Origin: Hypericum androsaemum
Lineage: Eukaryota > Streptophyta > Magnoliopsida > Malpighiales > Hypericaceae
Assembly (NCBI GenBank): GCA_963995505.1
Contig: OZ023194.1
Coordinates: forward strand, 10,412,428 to 10,476,427
Length of the DNA stretch: 64,000 nucleotides
Direction of reading: 5' to 3'
The translations under genes and the position numbers were made by a program. Within the stretch, counting starts at the first letter, position 1, and the number at the start of each line of letters is the position of its first letter. Positions 41,864 through 53,703 of this stretch are shown here, one piece after another. The notes beneath the pieces are model-generated. The model searched no databases, had not been told where the DNA came from, and was given only the letters and a program-made list of their open reading frames with translations.

Positions 41864-44800
41864 TCATACAAATAGATGTGGGTACTTGGTTTTCATCACT
41901 TCCTCTATTTCCCAAGTTGCCTCAGCCAAGGAACGATTTGCCCATTCAACCTTGACCATCGGAAGTTCTCTATTCCGAAGCTTTCTAACTTCACGATCTA
42001 ATATTCTTATTGGATTCTCTTGATATGTCAAATCTCCACTTATCTCTACTGTCTATGGCTCCAAAATATGAGTAGGATCGTGCAAATATCGCTTAAGCAT
42101 AGAGACATGGAACACTGGATGAATATGTGACAAGGATGGTGGCAAAGCCAATCGATATGCCACTGGTCCAACTCGCTCCAAAATCTCAAATGGGCCAATA
42201 TATCTAGGACTGAGTTTGCCCCTTCTCCCAAACCTCATTGTTCCCTTCATAGGTGAAACCTTGAGAAAAACATGTAGTCCCACATCAAACTCGATATCCT
42301 TTCGTCTCTTGTCTGAGTATGACTTTTGCCAACTCTGGGCTGTTTCCAACCTTTGTCGAATCAACTGTGTCTTCTCATTGGTTTCTTGTACTAAGTCATT
42401 GCCCAATAGTTGTTTCTCACCAACCTCATTCCAACATAACGGAGATCCACATTTTCTTCCATACAAAGCTTCATATGGAGCCATCTTGATACTTCACTGG
42501 TAGCTATTATTATAAGCAAACTCCATCAATGGCAAATAACGATCCCAACTTTCTCCAAAATCAATGACACAAGTTCGCATCATATCTTCCAATATCTGAA
42601 TAACATGCTCAGACTGGCCATCTGTTTGAGGATGAAAGGCCGTACTCAAATCCAAACGAGTTCCCATAGCCTCCTAAAATTGCCCCCAAAACCTTGATGT
42701 GAAATGAGTTCCACGATCAGATACAATTGAAACTGGTACACCATGAAGACGAATAATTTCATCCATAAATATCTTAGCAAACCTACTTGCATCATATGTA
42801 CGCTTTATTGGTAGGAAATGTGAAGATTTTGTCAATCTGTCTACAATAACCCACACTGCATCATAACCTCTTGAGGTAGTTGGAAGCCCTACTAATAAAT
42901 CCATTGTTATCCGCTCCCACTTCCAAATTGGAATCTCTAGAGGTTGTAGTAATCCAGAAGGCCTCTGATGCTCTGCTTTAACCTGTTGACATGTCAAACA
43001 CTTTGAAACAAACTTTGCAATGTCCTTTTTCATACCTTGCCACCAATAATTGCTTCTCAAATCATGGTACATTTTTGTAGATCCAGGGTGCATACTGTAG
43101 ACCGCTCGGTGTGCCTGAGTCAATAATTCCTTTCTTAGATCTCCAACATCAGGGACAACCACTCGAGAACCAAAATACAAGATACCATTAGCACTAAGTC
43201 AAAATTTAGGTAATTCACCCTGCTCAACTTGTTCCATCATCACAATAACCTCTGGATCCTCCCATTGCAATTCCATAACCCGTCCTCGCAAGGTAGGTCT
43301 CATATGCATCTCTGCTAGAAACTTTGGCTGAATTAAGGATTTTTGACTTAAAGCATCAGCTACCACATTAGCTTTCCCAGGGTGATAGTTAATGGTGCAG
43401 TCATAATCCTTAAGTAACTCCGTCCACCTTCTCTGTCTTAAGTTCAAATCTCGTTGCTCAAAGATATACTTGAGGCTTTTATGATCTGTATATATCTCAA
43501 ACTTCTCACCATACAAGTAGTGCCTCCAAATCTTCAGTGCAAACACAACAGCTGCCATTTCCAAGTCATGGACTGGATAATTCTCTTCATGTTTCTTCAG
43601 CTGTCTAGAAGCATAAGCAATAACATTCTTGTGTTGCATAAGAACACATCCCAAACCCACTCTTGAAGCATCACAATACACTGAATATCCACCTGATCCT
43701 AAAGGTAGAACCAATACAGGTGCATGGGTTAACCGATCCTTCAATTCTTGGAAACTCTCTTCACACCTACCCGACCATTCATACTTGGCATTTTTATGAG
43801 TTAACCGAGTTAACGGTGCTGCCAAAGTAGAGAATCCTTTGATAAATCGTCGATAATACCCTGCTAAACCCAAAAAGCTGCGTATCTCAGTAACATTAGC
43901 TGGGGTAGGCCAATTCACAACAGCTTCCACCTTCTTTGGGTCAACTGACATTTCATCTTTAGACACAACATGTCCTAGAAAAGTTACACTTTGAAGCCAA
44001 AACTCACACTTTGAGAATTTAGCATATAACTTTTTCTCTCGTAGCGTCTGCAACACTTGCCTAAGGTGTCTCTCATGATCCTCCTGATCAATAGAGTAAA
44101 TCAATATATCATCAATAAACACAACCACAAACTGATCCAGGAAAGGCTTAAAATTCTGGTTCATCATATCCATAAAAGTAGCTGGGGCATTAGTCAATCC
44201 AAATGGCATAACCAGAAACTCATAATGGCCATATCGAGTCATGAATGCCGTCTTTGGAATGTCCATCTCTCTAATCCGCAACTGATGATACCCCGATCTC
44301 AAGTCAATCTTAGAAACCATTTAGATCCCCACAACTGATCAAATAAATCATCTATTCTCGGAAGAGGATATCGGTTGCGTATAGTTACCTTATTCAGCTT
44401 TCGGTAGTCTATGCACAATCGTAAACTCCCATCTTTCTTCTTCACAAATAGCACTGGGGCTCCCCACGGAGAAACACTAGGCCTTATGTACCCTTTATTC
44501 AACAAATCTTGCAACTGATCTTTCAACTCTTTCATTTCAGCTGGAGCCATACGATAAGGTGGTATAGAGATTGGTTCAGTTCCTGGTTCAAGATCAATAC
44601 AGAATTCAATCTCTCTCTCTGGAGGTAAGCCTGGTAAATCCTCTGGAAATACATCTGGGTACTCTCTCACAATAGGAACATGATCTACCAAAACATCTTC
44701 TTTCTTTATTTCCTTTACCATAGCTAAATAGCTTGCACATCCTTTCCTTAGAAACTTGCTAGCTTTCATGTAAGAGATAAGCTTTGCAGTAGTTACCTTT

Positions 44801-45489
44801 TTCTCACCCTGAAACTCAAACTCTGCCTCATCTGTTGGATGGAAAATCACTCTTTTTCCAAAACAATCCACTATCGCATGATAAGTGGATAACACGTCCA
44901 TACCCACTATGATATCAAAACCATCCATATCCAATATGTATAAATCAGCTGACAAGTCATGCCCACTAATTTGAATATTGCAGGATCTAACAACTTCACA
45001 AACATATACAAACCCACCCGAAGGAGTGGCAACGATCATTGACTCATCCAGACATACAGGCATAGCATTCAAACATCGAACATATTGAGATGACACAAAA
45101 GAGTGTGTAGAACCCGAATCAAATAGAATACGTGCATAAGATGATCCAATTGGAAGGTTACCTGACACCACAGTATTACTAGCATCAGCATCTCTCCTGG
45201 TCAAAGCATACACTCTAGGCTGTGCACCGCCTCCTCCACTATCAGACTTAGGTCCCTCAATCCTCAAACCTACTTCTCTTTGATCAAGTAGATTGCCCTG
45301 CTGAACTACTGGTCGAAGAAAGTGTTGTGTTGGCGGCCTAACTATCAAACTTGCCACTTGCTTACGTTGATCGATTGTAGGACAGTCTTTCACCAAGTGA
45401 CCTTGCATACCACAGCGAAAACAAGCTCCTGTCCTTTTATAACAAATATCTCCAGGATGTTGTTTACCACAACTTTGGCATCTCCTCAA
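41864..45489 (-). pseudogene. Tekay pol: zinc knuckle, protease, RT, RNase H, integrase, chromodomain
   Basis: Reading leftward: zinc knuckle [14 protein letters not shown] (about 45400), protease [13 protein letters not shown] (about 45120), RT start ([18 protein letters not shown]). A one-base frameshift follows at 44299-44320. RT continues with [11 protein letters not shown] (catalytic FIDD) and [12 protein letters not shown], then RNase H ([21 protein letters not shown]). Integrase has its zinc region (HPGSTKMYHDLRSNYWW...CLTCQQVK) and core (DLLVGLP, SDRGTHFTS, HPQTDGQSE). The end is a chromodomain, PIRILDREVRKLRNRELPMV...WEIEEVM (about 42015-41870). Stops near 43199, 42672, 42486 and 42053 fall where Arg or Gln codons are expected. 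Confidence 0.94.
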
Positions 45490-45654
45490 ATTACTGGATT
45501 GGTTCTTACTGAATTGCTGACCACAAAAATCCTTCCCTCTACCAAAACTACCAACTGGTCCTCCACCCTTTGACGATACTGGCTGAATATTGGTCCATCT
45601 CTCTTGCTGTCTAAAGCCTTGGTTGAAACTCCTTTGTGGTGGTTTTTCAAACTT

Positions 45655-46470
45655 CTAAAATTTTGGTTGACTTTGGACCACTCGACGTTCATTATCTCGC
45701 ATCTCCAAGGTTCGAGCACAATCCACTGCAGCTGCATATGTCTCGAAACCACGAGGATACATAACCTTGAACATAGAATCATCAAGTTCATGAATAAACC
45801 TCTTTACCTTCATCTCATCATTGGGAACCAAGTGTTTTGCATACCGTGACAGATAAGTGAACCTCTCATCATATTGCGATACTGTCATCTCTCGGGTCTT
45901 CACCAATTGCTCAAATTCAAAAGCTCGGGCATCATTCAAACTCTCTGGTAAGAACCGATCCAACAAGGCCTTCGTAAAGATCTCCCAAGTCCATGCATAT
46001 GATCCCTCATTTTGGAACCAAACTCCAGCCACACCTACCAACTTAAATGATGCCAACTCCACCATTCGCTCTTTATCACACCTTAAGATTCTTCTCCTCT
46101 TCTCCATCTCATCAATGAATACTTGAGGATCATCACTTAAGCCAGAAAATGTTGGTGGATGCAACTTCAAGAACTCAACCAAAGAGTCATCTTTAGCAGC
46201 CAATGTAACATTCTGCTCTAATTGTGCTTGCTGAGCAGCGATGAATTTCTCCATTGCTTTCATAACTCTGTCTACACCATCACCACCCTGCCTCTCCATC
46301 TCAGAAGTAAGAACATCAGCAACAGGTGGTGGAATCTCATCTCTAGTGACCCTACCAGCAGAAATGGCCTCCACTAGTGGTGTAGTCTCAGATGCAACAT
46401 CATATCTTCGACCTTGGGAGTTTTCACCGTGCTCCCTAACCGTATCCATACCACTACGTGTAACTGTCAT
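45655..46470 (-). pseudogene. Tekay gag (retrotrans_gag), separated from pol by a stop
   Basis: 272 codons open from the ATG at 46470. The conserved core reads FLKLHPPTFSGLSDDPQVFI, LASFKLVGVAGVWF, WEIFTKALLDRFLPES and FEFEQLVKTREMTVSQYDERF. A TAG at about 45655-45657 ends it in the same frame as the downstream zinc knuckle, where a Gln codon is likely ancestral. Gag builds the particle; chromoviral Gag and the chromodomain integrase steer insertion to heterochromatin. Confidence 0.93.
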
Positions 46471-46616
46471 ATCCTCCTATACAAATAAGTCAGAATTAAG
46501 TATACCAAAAGACAACACAACAAAAGAGGTTCAAGGACATGACAAATCCTATGCTCCATTAGACACAACATATAATTCAAATAATAAGCTAGGCTCAAAC
46601 CTAATGCTCTGACCAA

Positions 46617-46629
46617 GCTCTGATACCAA
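46617..46629 (-). promoter_or_regulatory. tRNA-Met primer-binding site of the Tekay element
   Basis: GCTCTGATACCAA on the plus strand reads TTGGTATCAGAGC, the standard site, a few bases from the 5' LTR end. Confidence 0.9.
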
Positions 46630-46632
46630 GTC

Positions 46633-48690
46633 TGTCACGACCCAAATTCGTGGTCGTAACCGGCGCTAGATCATGTCAAACTTAATATAATAAACCATAA
46701 CCTAGCAAGCCTCAAATCATAATACATCCTTCTCATTACCAGGATTATCAAAATATTTTTTTTCCACAACATTGTTTCTTCAAACAAACATATTTACCGT
46801 GTCCAAAACCTAATAGGCATTGGAGTACACAACTCCAACGTCATATCATCAAACTCATCCTTTTCAAACATAAACATAAATTTACATATACATTTCCTGT
46901 TAACATTAATCAAAGATCATATATCAAAGACCAACAAATATGTACAATGGATCGACCTAGATTACAAAGACAAAGACCATCCGGAGACCTTTGAACGTAG
47001 CCCGAGAAAGAAAGACAACGGGCTGAACTCGGATAAAAAAAGCTTCTCCAGATGCAAACCACGGGTCAAATCTCTTCACCTGTGGATTGAAATAAGGGAT
47101 AAGTGCTTTGAAACACTTAGTAAGCAAATATTATAAGTAACATGTATTTAACCAACTAGTCGTTCCCATCAAACCCAACCAAATACTAACACACAACTAA
47201 GACAACAAAAGACTACTTCACAGACAAGGTCATCAAAGAATTCACATATCACACGTAATCAGAACTTTAGATAGACTTTCACAGAACATATAACACAATT
47301 CGGATGAACTTCAGATAGGTCTAGATAGTGTCACTCCCACACCGACACGAGGATACCATATCTTAAAGGTGCCATCAGAAACTAACCCCGCCGGCCAAAT
47401 ATCATATCGTTTACATATCCAATGTATCCTCAGAATATGTGCACATATGCCAACATCCCCGGTTGGTCACGGGTAGACCTCATCATCCGCCATCACACAA
47501 ACCACATACCAAACTTTTCAAAAATTCACATACATACACAGACAATCCAAAAGCAACCTCAAATATCAAATAGACCAAAACCAAACCCAATACCACATTT
47601 CATATCATTCAAAAGTACGTCAAATAAAGCACATCACCCACGTCTAGTTAACTAAACACATGTTACAAAGAATATCCACTTACAAGACAATGGTTGCTCA
47701 AACCACTCAAAGAGAAGCTCCTTGCTTCGTTTTACAACTCGTGGCACTTGGATTCAAAATGTCGGTTAACTAGTCAAAAGAATAATTAACCACTATCATT
47801 ACCACCCTCTTTAGCATGTAAAAAGGTCTTAGGAAACGTAAAACTTTATTTCTTAACTTGCAATTTCTGTCAAATAAAATGCTGATGTCCTTGGTTACTA
47901 GTCAACTAAAGTAATTACTACTGAAATTCATCTTCCCCTCAAGTATTTGTCACTCGTAAGCAAATAGTCAATTCTTAATATAGATATGCTTACCAATTAT
48001 GATTTCATTTTTTCTTTACTGGTAACTGATTCACCTTCAAATTACAATACTTAATTACATTTCTGAATTACTTAATTAATTAATTATGTCTACTTATTAT
48101 CGTTTCTAATTACTTCCAAGCAATTCATCACAATTTCATCTAAGTTAATTACTAAAATATAAATATTCGAGCTCATTACTTTACCCCGTATACTTTCCCT
48201 CTTTCACTTTTGCTTATTATTTCTGTTTTCTAAAACAGTCTGTTTCTAAAACCTACCAACTTCAAGCATGAATTGCATTGTTCATAAACACGGTGACCAA
48301 ATTTCCATGAGGTTCAAAGCTAATCAATTTACTTTATTGATAACGTTACTTGCTCAAAATTAAAATCTCTCAATTTCACTTCTCCGTAATTTTTATGTGT
48401 ACAAAAATAAATAGATAATCTTAAAACAATAGTTACCTAGTTGAACATCTTTTCTGTATCCATTTTCTCTTCGGTGAAATTTTCACCTTCTCTGGTCCTT
48501 CTCTTTTTTTTTTATTCTTTGGATTGGTTCGGTGGAACTTACTCAAATTTATCCATTTCAAATATACTTATCTATTCTTATGAAGAGTTTACATGTTGGT
48601 GGCACTTTCAAATGTTGCCACGTTTTGTTTTTTACTTTTTACCCTTATCCTTTACCAAACTTAATTAATTTATCTGATACTTAGCTCATT

Positions 48691-48755
<65 letters not shown>

Positions 48756-49261
48756 TGACCATTTCTAATAATTTCCACGTTCGCAATTCTATCTTCTTCT
48801 CTTTTTTTTCCTTATTCAACCCTACAAGCTAAAATTCAACTAGCTCTTAATCCGTCTCAAAACTATTTACAAATCTTGTCACTCGACAGCTAAATATACT
48901 TTGCTTAAATTATCAAACTTAATATGGCTAATCATCATATGGAATAGTAAATTCAAAATTTAGGTTAACTTAAATAAAATCACATAACAAATATTTCCAA
49001 TACTGACAAAATCAGACCTATATCAGAGTACCATAAATTCTTGATTTGTTTCGGCCAGATTATTTCATAAATCACAAAACTAAAAGAACAAAGTTGTAGA
49101 TCTAGGTGTTATGAATCTACACAAATTGAAATCACCTAATTTGGAGTCCGGATGAGAAAGTTATGCCTATTTTACCGAATAATGACAGACTAAGCCTAAA
49201 GCCTTCCAAAACCAACCTTATTATGTTGTAACCAATTTGATTGAAGGGTGAGGGTATCACA
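46633..49261 (-). repeat. 5' LTR of the Tekay element (2629 bp)
   Basis: Near-identical partner of 39198-41803; the main length difference is a longer AT run at 48695-48753. Confidence 0.95.
48695..48753. repeat. (AT)n microsatellite in the 5' LTR
   Basis: About 59 bp of uninterrupted AT dinucleotides, against about 24 bp at the same place in the other LTR (41271-41295). Confidence 0.95.
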
Positions 49262-52200
49262 GCCCCAAAGCCACCCTGCTCTCCTACCCTGCTCAATAGG
49301 ATCCTGCACATCAACCAATTTAGTATACACAGAAATCAGAGAAGTACCTTGTAAAGCCCGTGAGTCAACGCCCGCTTTGAACCAGAGGGATGCCGCAACC
49401 GCACATTGGAAGAACAAATGAAGCTCTGATTCTTCGACCCCCCTACAAAAAGGACAACGAACATCCACCTCCATTCCCCTCCTTGCAATGTTAACTCTGA
49501 GGGGGAGATTCCCATCTATCAAACGCCATATGAAAGATCTAATCCTGGGAGGGCAAGAGAGCTTCCACACCTCCCTTCACACTTCTCTCTCATGCTTCTG
49601 AACAGTAGCAAGCTTTGACGTCTCCCACCAACCCTGTAGGTCAATGTAATAGCCTGACCTTACCGTATAAACTTCATCCCTACTGTGTCACCATCGAATA
49701 ATATCTTCTGGAAGTCTAGCACTAATAGGAATAGACATTATTCTCTCAACCATCCATATTCCAATCGGTAGTCCCCTCAACCAAAAGTTCAGACACAAGC
49801 TGAACAGAATCAAAGCCCAGAAAAATGTAACGCGGATGTCCTAACTCAGAGCCAGTCAACCATCTGCTATCCCAAATTTGCACCTTACTCCCATTCCCAA
49901 TCCTCCATTCAAAAGAGCTACTCCCTCCAAAATGCTCCTCTACGTATAACTCGGTTTGTACCCTATGGCGGCTGAAAGAATATCACTCCTAGGGTAATAC
50001 TTAGCTCTTAATACCTGAGCCGGAATTGAGTCTGGCATACACAGTAGATGCCATGCTTGTTTCGCAAGTAAGGCCTTATTGGAACTGATAAGTCTCCTAA
50101 ACCCGAGCCCACCATCCATTTTTGACCTACACATCCTTATCCAACTACGCCAATGCATCTTTTGCTGACCCTCTTTACTACCCCAATAGAAACTGCATAA
50201 CTTACTCTCAATCCTGTCACAAATCTCAATAGGAAGCTTGAAACAACTCATTACATAATTTGGCACAGATAAAAGCTCAGACTTTATAAGTGTTTCCCTC
50301 CCAGCTCGTGATAGGTACTGCTCTTTCCACCCTCCAACTTTAGAAACAATCTTGTCCTCAATATAAGCAAAAATCTGACGCTTAGAATAGCCCACTAGTG
50401 TTAGGAGTCCCAAATAGGTATCACCTTCTTCTCCACGACGCATTCCCAGAACTGAACAAAGTCTTTCTTGGGCTTCCTCATTGATATTTCTGCTGAAATA
50501 GACCGAGCTTTTCTTCAAGTTGACATGTTGACCTGATGCCCGAGAATAAGTGTCCAATAAAGATAAGATATGCCTGAGTTCCTCTTCCGTCACTCTAGCA
50601 AACAATAAATAATCATCTGCAAAGAAAAGATGAGTTATAGTTGGGGTGCTCCGCACGACCTGTAGACCATATATTTATCGAGTAACTTCTGCCCGCTTGA
50701 TCAGGGCCGCTAATCCTTCTGCGTAGATTAGGAATAAATACGGAGATAAAGGATCACCCTGCCTTAGTCCCCTTCCTAGAATGAAAGATTCTCCCACCTG
50801 TCCATTGACCTGCACTGCATATCTGACTGTGCACACACATCTCATAACCAGGTTAGTGAAGGAAAGCTGAAAATCCAAAGCCAGCAAAGTCTTTTCCAGA
50901 TAATCTTATTCTATCCTATCATACGCTTTCAACATGTCTAACTTTAATGCGCACCACCCCCACTTTCCCAAAGTTTTCTTCTTTAGATAATGATAGGACT
51001 CGAAAGTAATAAGTGCATTATCAGTAATAAGACAGCCCGGAATGAATGCCCATTGGCTCTCATGTATAATCTCATTCAAAAAAACCTTCAACCTGTTCGT
51101 AATAGTCTTAGTCACAATCTTCATAATAACATTGCATAAGCTAATAGGACAGAACTCCAAACAAGTCGTTAGACGCTTAACCTTTGGGATCAGAGTAATA
51201 ATAGTCTCATTAATAAAAGAGGGGTCAGCCCCATTATTAAGCACAGAAAGGGTAGTTTGGGTTACCGCATGACCGACCGTTTTCCAATGTTTTTAGCAAA
51301 ATAAGGGTGGCAGACCATCTGGACCTAGTGCTTTTGTAGGAAGCATCTCATTTAGTGATGCATGAACTTCCTCTTTGGTGTATGGCTTATCAAGCTGGTT
51401 GTTCATCTCGTCAGTCACCTTCTGTTCCATCAAGCTTGTCACCTCCTCCACCTGCGTAACAGACTCAGAAGCAAACAAGTTAGTATAAAAATCTCTAAAG
51501 GACTTTTCCAAACCTGACCAGCCCCGTACAACTTGACCATTTGAGTCCTGCAGCTCAAGAATCATGTTTCAAACACCCCGATTCCTAGCTTTTTGGTGAA
51601 AAAACTTTGTATTACGATCCCCTTCTCGGAGCCATTTGACACGCGACCGCTGAGCCCACATTGCCTCTTCCCTAGAGAGCAGTTCTTCCCGTTTCTTAAT
51701 CAGCTCATCCAGAATGCGCTTCCTATCCTGTGTCAAACATTGGTCCTGCAGAAGACCAATACGCTTTTCCAAATCCCCCTTCAGCCTCCGAACATTTTCA
51801 AAAACTGCCTTATCCCAATTTGATAGTTGTTGAGCACAATTAGTCACCCGAGAAGTCCATGTAGAATCTCCCAAAGAAAGCCACCCATGCTGAATAACCC
51901 GCTCGATATCCTCATGCCTCTCCCACATCTGCTCATATCGAAAGCACCTCGGGGGAGGCCTAGTATCCTCAACTCGCAAGGAGCAAACCAATGGAGCGTG
52001 GTCTGACCCTAATCGTGGCCGAGCCTCCACCCACGAATGCAGATAAAGCACAGACCAATCTAATGTAGTGAACACTCTGTCCAGCTTGCACTCAATGTGG
52101 CCCTCATCCTCCTGGCCATTAGTCCAAGTATACTTTAACCCTATTTGTTTCATCTCTGAAAACCCACAGAATTGAACGACTTCCCAGAAAGCATCTATAC

Positions 52201-52675
52201 GTCTCTGATGAACAAGATTGCCCCCTCTTTTCTCTGTATTGGACAAGATCTCATTGAAGTCGCCACCACACAACTAAGGTAGAGTAGACCACTCCTTTAA
52301 CTGTCAAAGCAGAGACCAAGATAAATGCCTCTCTTCAGTAACCGGCCATCCGTAAAAACCTGTAAACCGCCAATGAAAAGAATCCAACACCTCCATATCT
52401 ATATGATGACTCGAAAAGGAATAAAGAGTAATATTCAAATCACGCCTCCATAACAGTACGAGTCTGCCACTACGCGCTCTACCCGTACCATTACAAGATA
52501 CGTACACACCGCACTCAAACCCCAATTTCCACTTAAGACTTTCAGCCTCCACTTCCGATAGCTTTGTTTCTGACAAGAATAGAATCTGGGGATTGCAGGA
52601 TCTTAATAACCTGCGAACCTGTTGAACTGCCTCTGGGCTCCCCAGACTACGGCAGTTCCACCAAATGACATTCAT
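49262..52675 (-). pseudogene. LINE ORF2: endonuclease, reverse transcriptase, zf-RVT (5' part)
   Basis: From ATG 52675: endonuclease motifs WNCRSLG, LSETKLS, GDFNEILSN and GSDHAPLV (about 52010). RT motifs follow, ALGPDGLPPLF, TLIPKVK, LKLDMLKAYDRIE (first Asp), GRGLRQGDPLSPYLF and LFFADDYLLF (catalytic FADD, about 50615). Then come GYSKRQIF and the zf-RVT domain (LSCPPRIRSFIWRLIDGNLP, CPFCRGVEESELHLFFQC). All segments lie in one frame and are interrupted only by single stops (for example near 52303, 52276, 51567, 51290, 50903, 50672, 49938). ORF2 nicks the target and copies LINE RNA; this one is dead. Confidence 0.93.
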
Positions 52676-53405
52676 TGTTCCTGGCGGGTACCTAGAGCAG
52701 TACCTAAAGCTTTCATAACACCAGATCAAGATGTTAAGAACAACGAGGCAAAGAAAAACTAACCAGTAAGGGAGGGTGCAAACAATGATATGACAAAAGC
52801 AGCCAGATCCTAGACAATGAGAGATCAACCAAATGAGTAGTAAAGCACAAAGCAGAACCCTTACAAGAGAAAATGTAACAGATCGAGGACAAGCAGATGA
52901 ACAAAGCGACATAAGACGAATCAAAGATCTAGTATGCAGAGAAGACGAACCACCTGACCTAACTGAACGGAAGCCAAGCAGATAATTAAACAAAACGACA
53001 CACTGAAAACTTAATAATCAAACGAAACCCTAAACTATGCAAACCTAAAGCAAGCGAAAACAAAAGGGATACTAAGAACGAAACCTAAATATGCAAAAAG
53101 ACAACCCTATTAAACAAAGAGACAAAACTCTAAGACAAGTGTAACAAAATGAAGCCACAAACGGAAGACCAAAGGAGAACAACGAGAAATAAAACAACGA
53201 GATCAGGAGTGGGACGGAAGTGTGGAGATGATCAAAAACGTGAGCGCGGTGGAGATTGAGATGGTAAAATTGAAGCGGATCAGCTAGAAACCCTACGAAG
53301 GGAGACGGCTCTATAAAAGAGACTAAACCCTACGAAGGGAGACTAAAAATTAACTCGTATGCTATGTTATGTGAGATCTAGGTTATCCATAATTAACTTA
53401 GTTAG
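52676..53405 (-). other. 5' region of the LINE, no ORF1
   Basis: The 730 bp before ORF2 give one open frame that is hydrophobic and unlike any Gag-like ORF1; no CCHC knuckle or DUF4283-like sequence is visible. The string CTCCCTTCGTAGGGTTT (minus strand) occurs twice near 53295-53345. It probably acts as the internal promoter/leader region. Confidence 0.65.
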
Positions 53406-53703
53406 ACTAAAAGCTTCCAACTTAATGCCTAAGAAAGGTATTAACTTAATGCCTAAGAAAAGGCATTTAACTTAATGCCTAAGAAATATTTCCCTATATA
53501 TATACATGTGCATCTAGGTTTTCAATGAAGAAATCTACCTAGATACAAATCAACTTCTCTAGTTCTCTAGCGAATTCTTAAAGGTATCAAGAATTCTCTA
53601 ACTATGTTGTTATATTTTATGTTATACTGTCATGATCAGATTATTGTTAGTGAAAATTTCAAGCTTCCGCTGCTACGGACCCGAGGTTCGTACTCTTAAA
53701 TTC
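53406..53703 (+). repeat. LTR (copia-type), right part, after the LINE
   Basis: Continues 36883-38094 beyond the duplicated LINE target. It carries AACTTAATGCCTAAGAAA three times (about 26-bp period), a TATA-like run (CCCTATATATATAC, about 53492) and ends near TACTCTTAAATTCCAA. The exact end is uncertain. Confidence 0.5.

Larger units (their letters stand above)
39198..49261 (-). mobile_element. Ty3/gypsy chromovirus (Tekay type), complete with both LTRs, inside the LINE
   Basis: LTRs at 39198-41803 and 46633-49261 are 2606 and 2629 bp and almost identical. The whole is flanked by the TSD GCCCC (39193-39197 and 49262-49266). On the minus strand the order is LTR, tRNA-Met primer site, gag, protease, RT, RNase H, integrase, chromodomain, polypurine tract, LTR. 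Long LTRs and a C-terminal chromodomain fit the Tekay lineage. The coding region has one frameshift and about five nonsense codons, so it is not autonomous although it is the youngest layer of this nest. Confidence 0.95.
38095..53405 (-). mobile_element. L1-type LINE, minus orientation, split by a Tekay element (about 5.2 kb of its own)
   Basis: Flanked by a 17-bp target-site duplication with one mismatch (ACTAAAAGCTTTCAACT at 38078-38094; ACTAAAAGCTTCCAACT at 53406-53422). The 3' end is a short T run on the plus strand (38095-38101), i.e. the A tail. On the minus strand the order is a 5' region of about 730 bp, endonuclease, reverse transcriptase, zf-RVT, [Tekay insertion], RNase H, 3' region. 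ORF2 is in one frame with scattered stops. No ORF1 (RNA-binding Gag-like protein) can be found in the 5' region. Confidence 0.92.

Noticed and set aside
42216..44338. Plus-strand frames opposite the Tekay pol
   Set aside because: They are antisense shadows of a well-recognised minus-strand pol.
51042..51272. Plus-strand frames opposite the LINE ORF2
   Set aside because: Antisense shadows; the minus strand shows the conserved RT and endonuclease motifs.
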